Assembly: GCA_964625865.1 (NCBI GenBank)
Contig: CAZVEV010000146.1
Location: 1-14,480 of the forward strand
From: CAZVEV01 sp964625865
GTDB lineage: Bacteria > Planctomycetota > Phycisphaerae > SM23-33
Length of the DNA stretch: 14,480 nt
Direction of reading: 5' to 3'
Below are positions 13,897 through 14,480 of the stretch, piece by piece. The stretch's first letter is position 1. Each line of letters starts with the position of its first letter. A program made the position numbers and the translations under genes. Under the pieces are notes generated by a model. The model was not told where the DNA came from and did not search any database. It saw only the letters and a program-made list of their open reading frames with translations.

Positions 13897-14480
13897 AGGG
13901 AGTTTGGCTCCCCGCCCCGCCAGACCCCGTAGCACGCGTTTGGCCACGGCCTAAGCGACGATCTCCCGGCCGAAGGGATAGAGGTGGGTAGAGGCACGGC
14001 AGGCGGCTACGGGTCGGCCTGGGGCCCTGGCCGACCGCCCCAGCTTCGCTGAGCTTTCCGAGCCGGTTGCGAACTCGCGTGGCACGTGATACCGCAGCCT
14101 GGGTGCATCCCACATCAGTAGGTCGTCTGTTCGGTGCAGGCCCGAAGGGCCGACCGATCTTGGCCGGGCCCGGAAGGGTCCGGTACGGATTCCAATAGAA
14201 GGACTTAGCCCTGAAAGGGCGACAGAGATCGCCGCAACAGGTCGCTTCGTCTCGACATTCTGCCGGCCCTTCGGGCCTTGGCGTGCGGGAGGGCACGGGG
14301 ACCGGGCCCTGCCGGGCCCGGCTACGATCGGACGGCCCTCCGGGCCTGCACCGGTTCGCTATCGCTCTACCTACTCAGGAGGGATGCACCCCCGCAGCCA
14401 ACTGTTCTCAGAAACCTCTTGACAATCCCAATCCTGTTCGGCACTCGTATTGCATCATGGGGTGATTGAGAGTGCAAGGG
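13897..14480. other. Non-coding right end, palindrome-rich
   Basis: I see no convincing gene here. A minus-strand frame is open from about 14296 to 13859, but it has only a GTG start, no recognisable protein and runs through many palindromes. A hairpin with an 8-bp stem (GGTCGGCC and GGCCGACC, loop 9) lies at 14012-14036. The last ~100 bases are less GC-rich and contain TTGACA at 14419-14424, but no matching -10 at normal spacing. Confidence 0.6.
14139..14346. repeat. Array of four 13-base GGCCC/GGGCC mini-hairpins plus one larger hairpin
   Basis: Four 13-base stem-loops with 5-bp stems and 3-base loops lie at 14139-14151 (loop GAA), 14208-14220 (GCCCT/AGGGC, loop GAA), 14265-14277 (loop TTC) and 14334-14346 (loop TCC). 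Start-to-start distances are 69, 57 and 69 bp. Between the last two is a perfect 8-bp stem, CCGGGCCC and GGGCCCGG, with a TGCC loop (14302-14321). A palindrome CCGGGCCCGG lies at 14164-14173. The array does not read as a CRISPR or a classic terminator. Confidence 0.6.

Noticed and set aside
11408..13954. 848-codon open frame opposite the second FAD gene
   Set aside because: A shadow frame for the same reason; very similar meaningless text arises opposite the paralogue because the two genes are homologous.
13859..14296. 145-codon minus-strand frame before the second FAD gene
   Set aside because: GTG start only, no family resemblance, and it is made mostly of short palindromes; it also covers the likely promoter region at 13868-13896.
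14419..14451. TTGACA near the right edge as a promoter for a gene beyond the window
   Set aside because: No -10-like hexamer lies at 16-18 bp; the closest AT-containing hexamer (CGTATT) is 21 bp away. No gene start is visible downstream.

Overview
The window is GC-rich DNA that looks like a planctomycete-type (PVC group) bacterium. The evidence is the gene content: a Tat-exported Cys-type sulfatase, an SGNH esterase, FAD-oxidoreductases with extra carbohydrate-binding-like domains, a DUF5703 glycan-active protein and a GH2 beta-galactosidase. There is no SusC/SusD pair, transporter, regulator, tRNA, rRNA or CRISPR in view. The taxon is an inference from gene style, not from a marker gene.

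Layout. 1-1284 (minus): 5' part of a secreted DUF5703 protein, cut by the left edge. 1285-1881: about 600 bp with no confident gene, unusually AT-rich in its middle, holding a hairpin element, palindromes, spaced repeats and one doubtful 38-codon ORF. 1882-5067 (minus): complete LacZ-type beta-galactosidase without a signal peptide. 5068-5288: divergent control region with candidate promoters for both flanking genes and a second hairpin element. 5289-6500 (plus): exported SGNH/GDSL hydrolase. 6618-8066 (plus): Tat-exported sulfatase. 8161-11361 and 11468-13816 (both minus): tandem paralogous secreted FAD-oxidoreductases; the downstream one carries an extra alpha/beta-hydrolase domain. 13817-14480: non-coding, with a series of short GC-rich hairpins.

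How the genes may work together (inference): the sulfatase removes sulfate esters and the SGNH enzyme removes acyl groups from a decorated glycan outside the cytoplasm. The DUF5703 protein and the oxidoreductases act on the glycan or its fragments, and LacZ finally splits beta-galactosides in the cytoplasm. A sulfated, acylated galactan is the simplest substrate guess but is not proven by the sequence.

The most unusual items are (1) the 1066-residue protein joining a beta-sandwich domain, an FAD oxidoreductase, an alpha/beta-hydrolase and an F5/8C-like domain, beside a paralogue lacking only the hydrolase; and (2) four copies of a ~74-bp nested palindromic element, all in the same orientation, one in each gap among the first five genes, two of them flanked by direct repeats.
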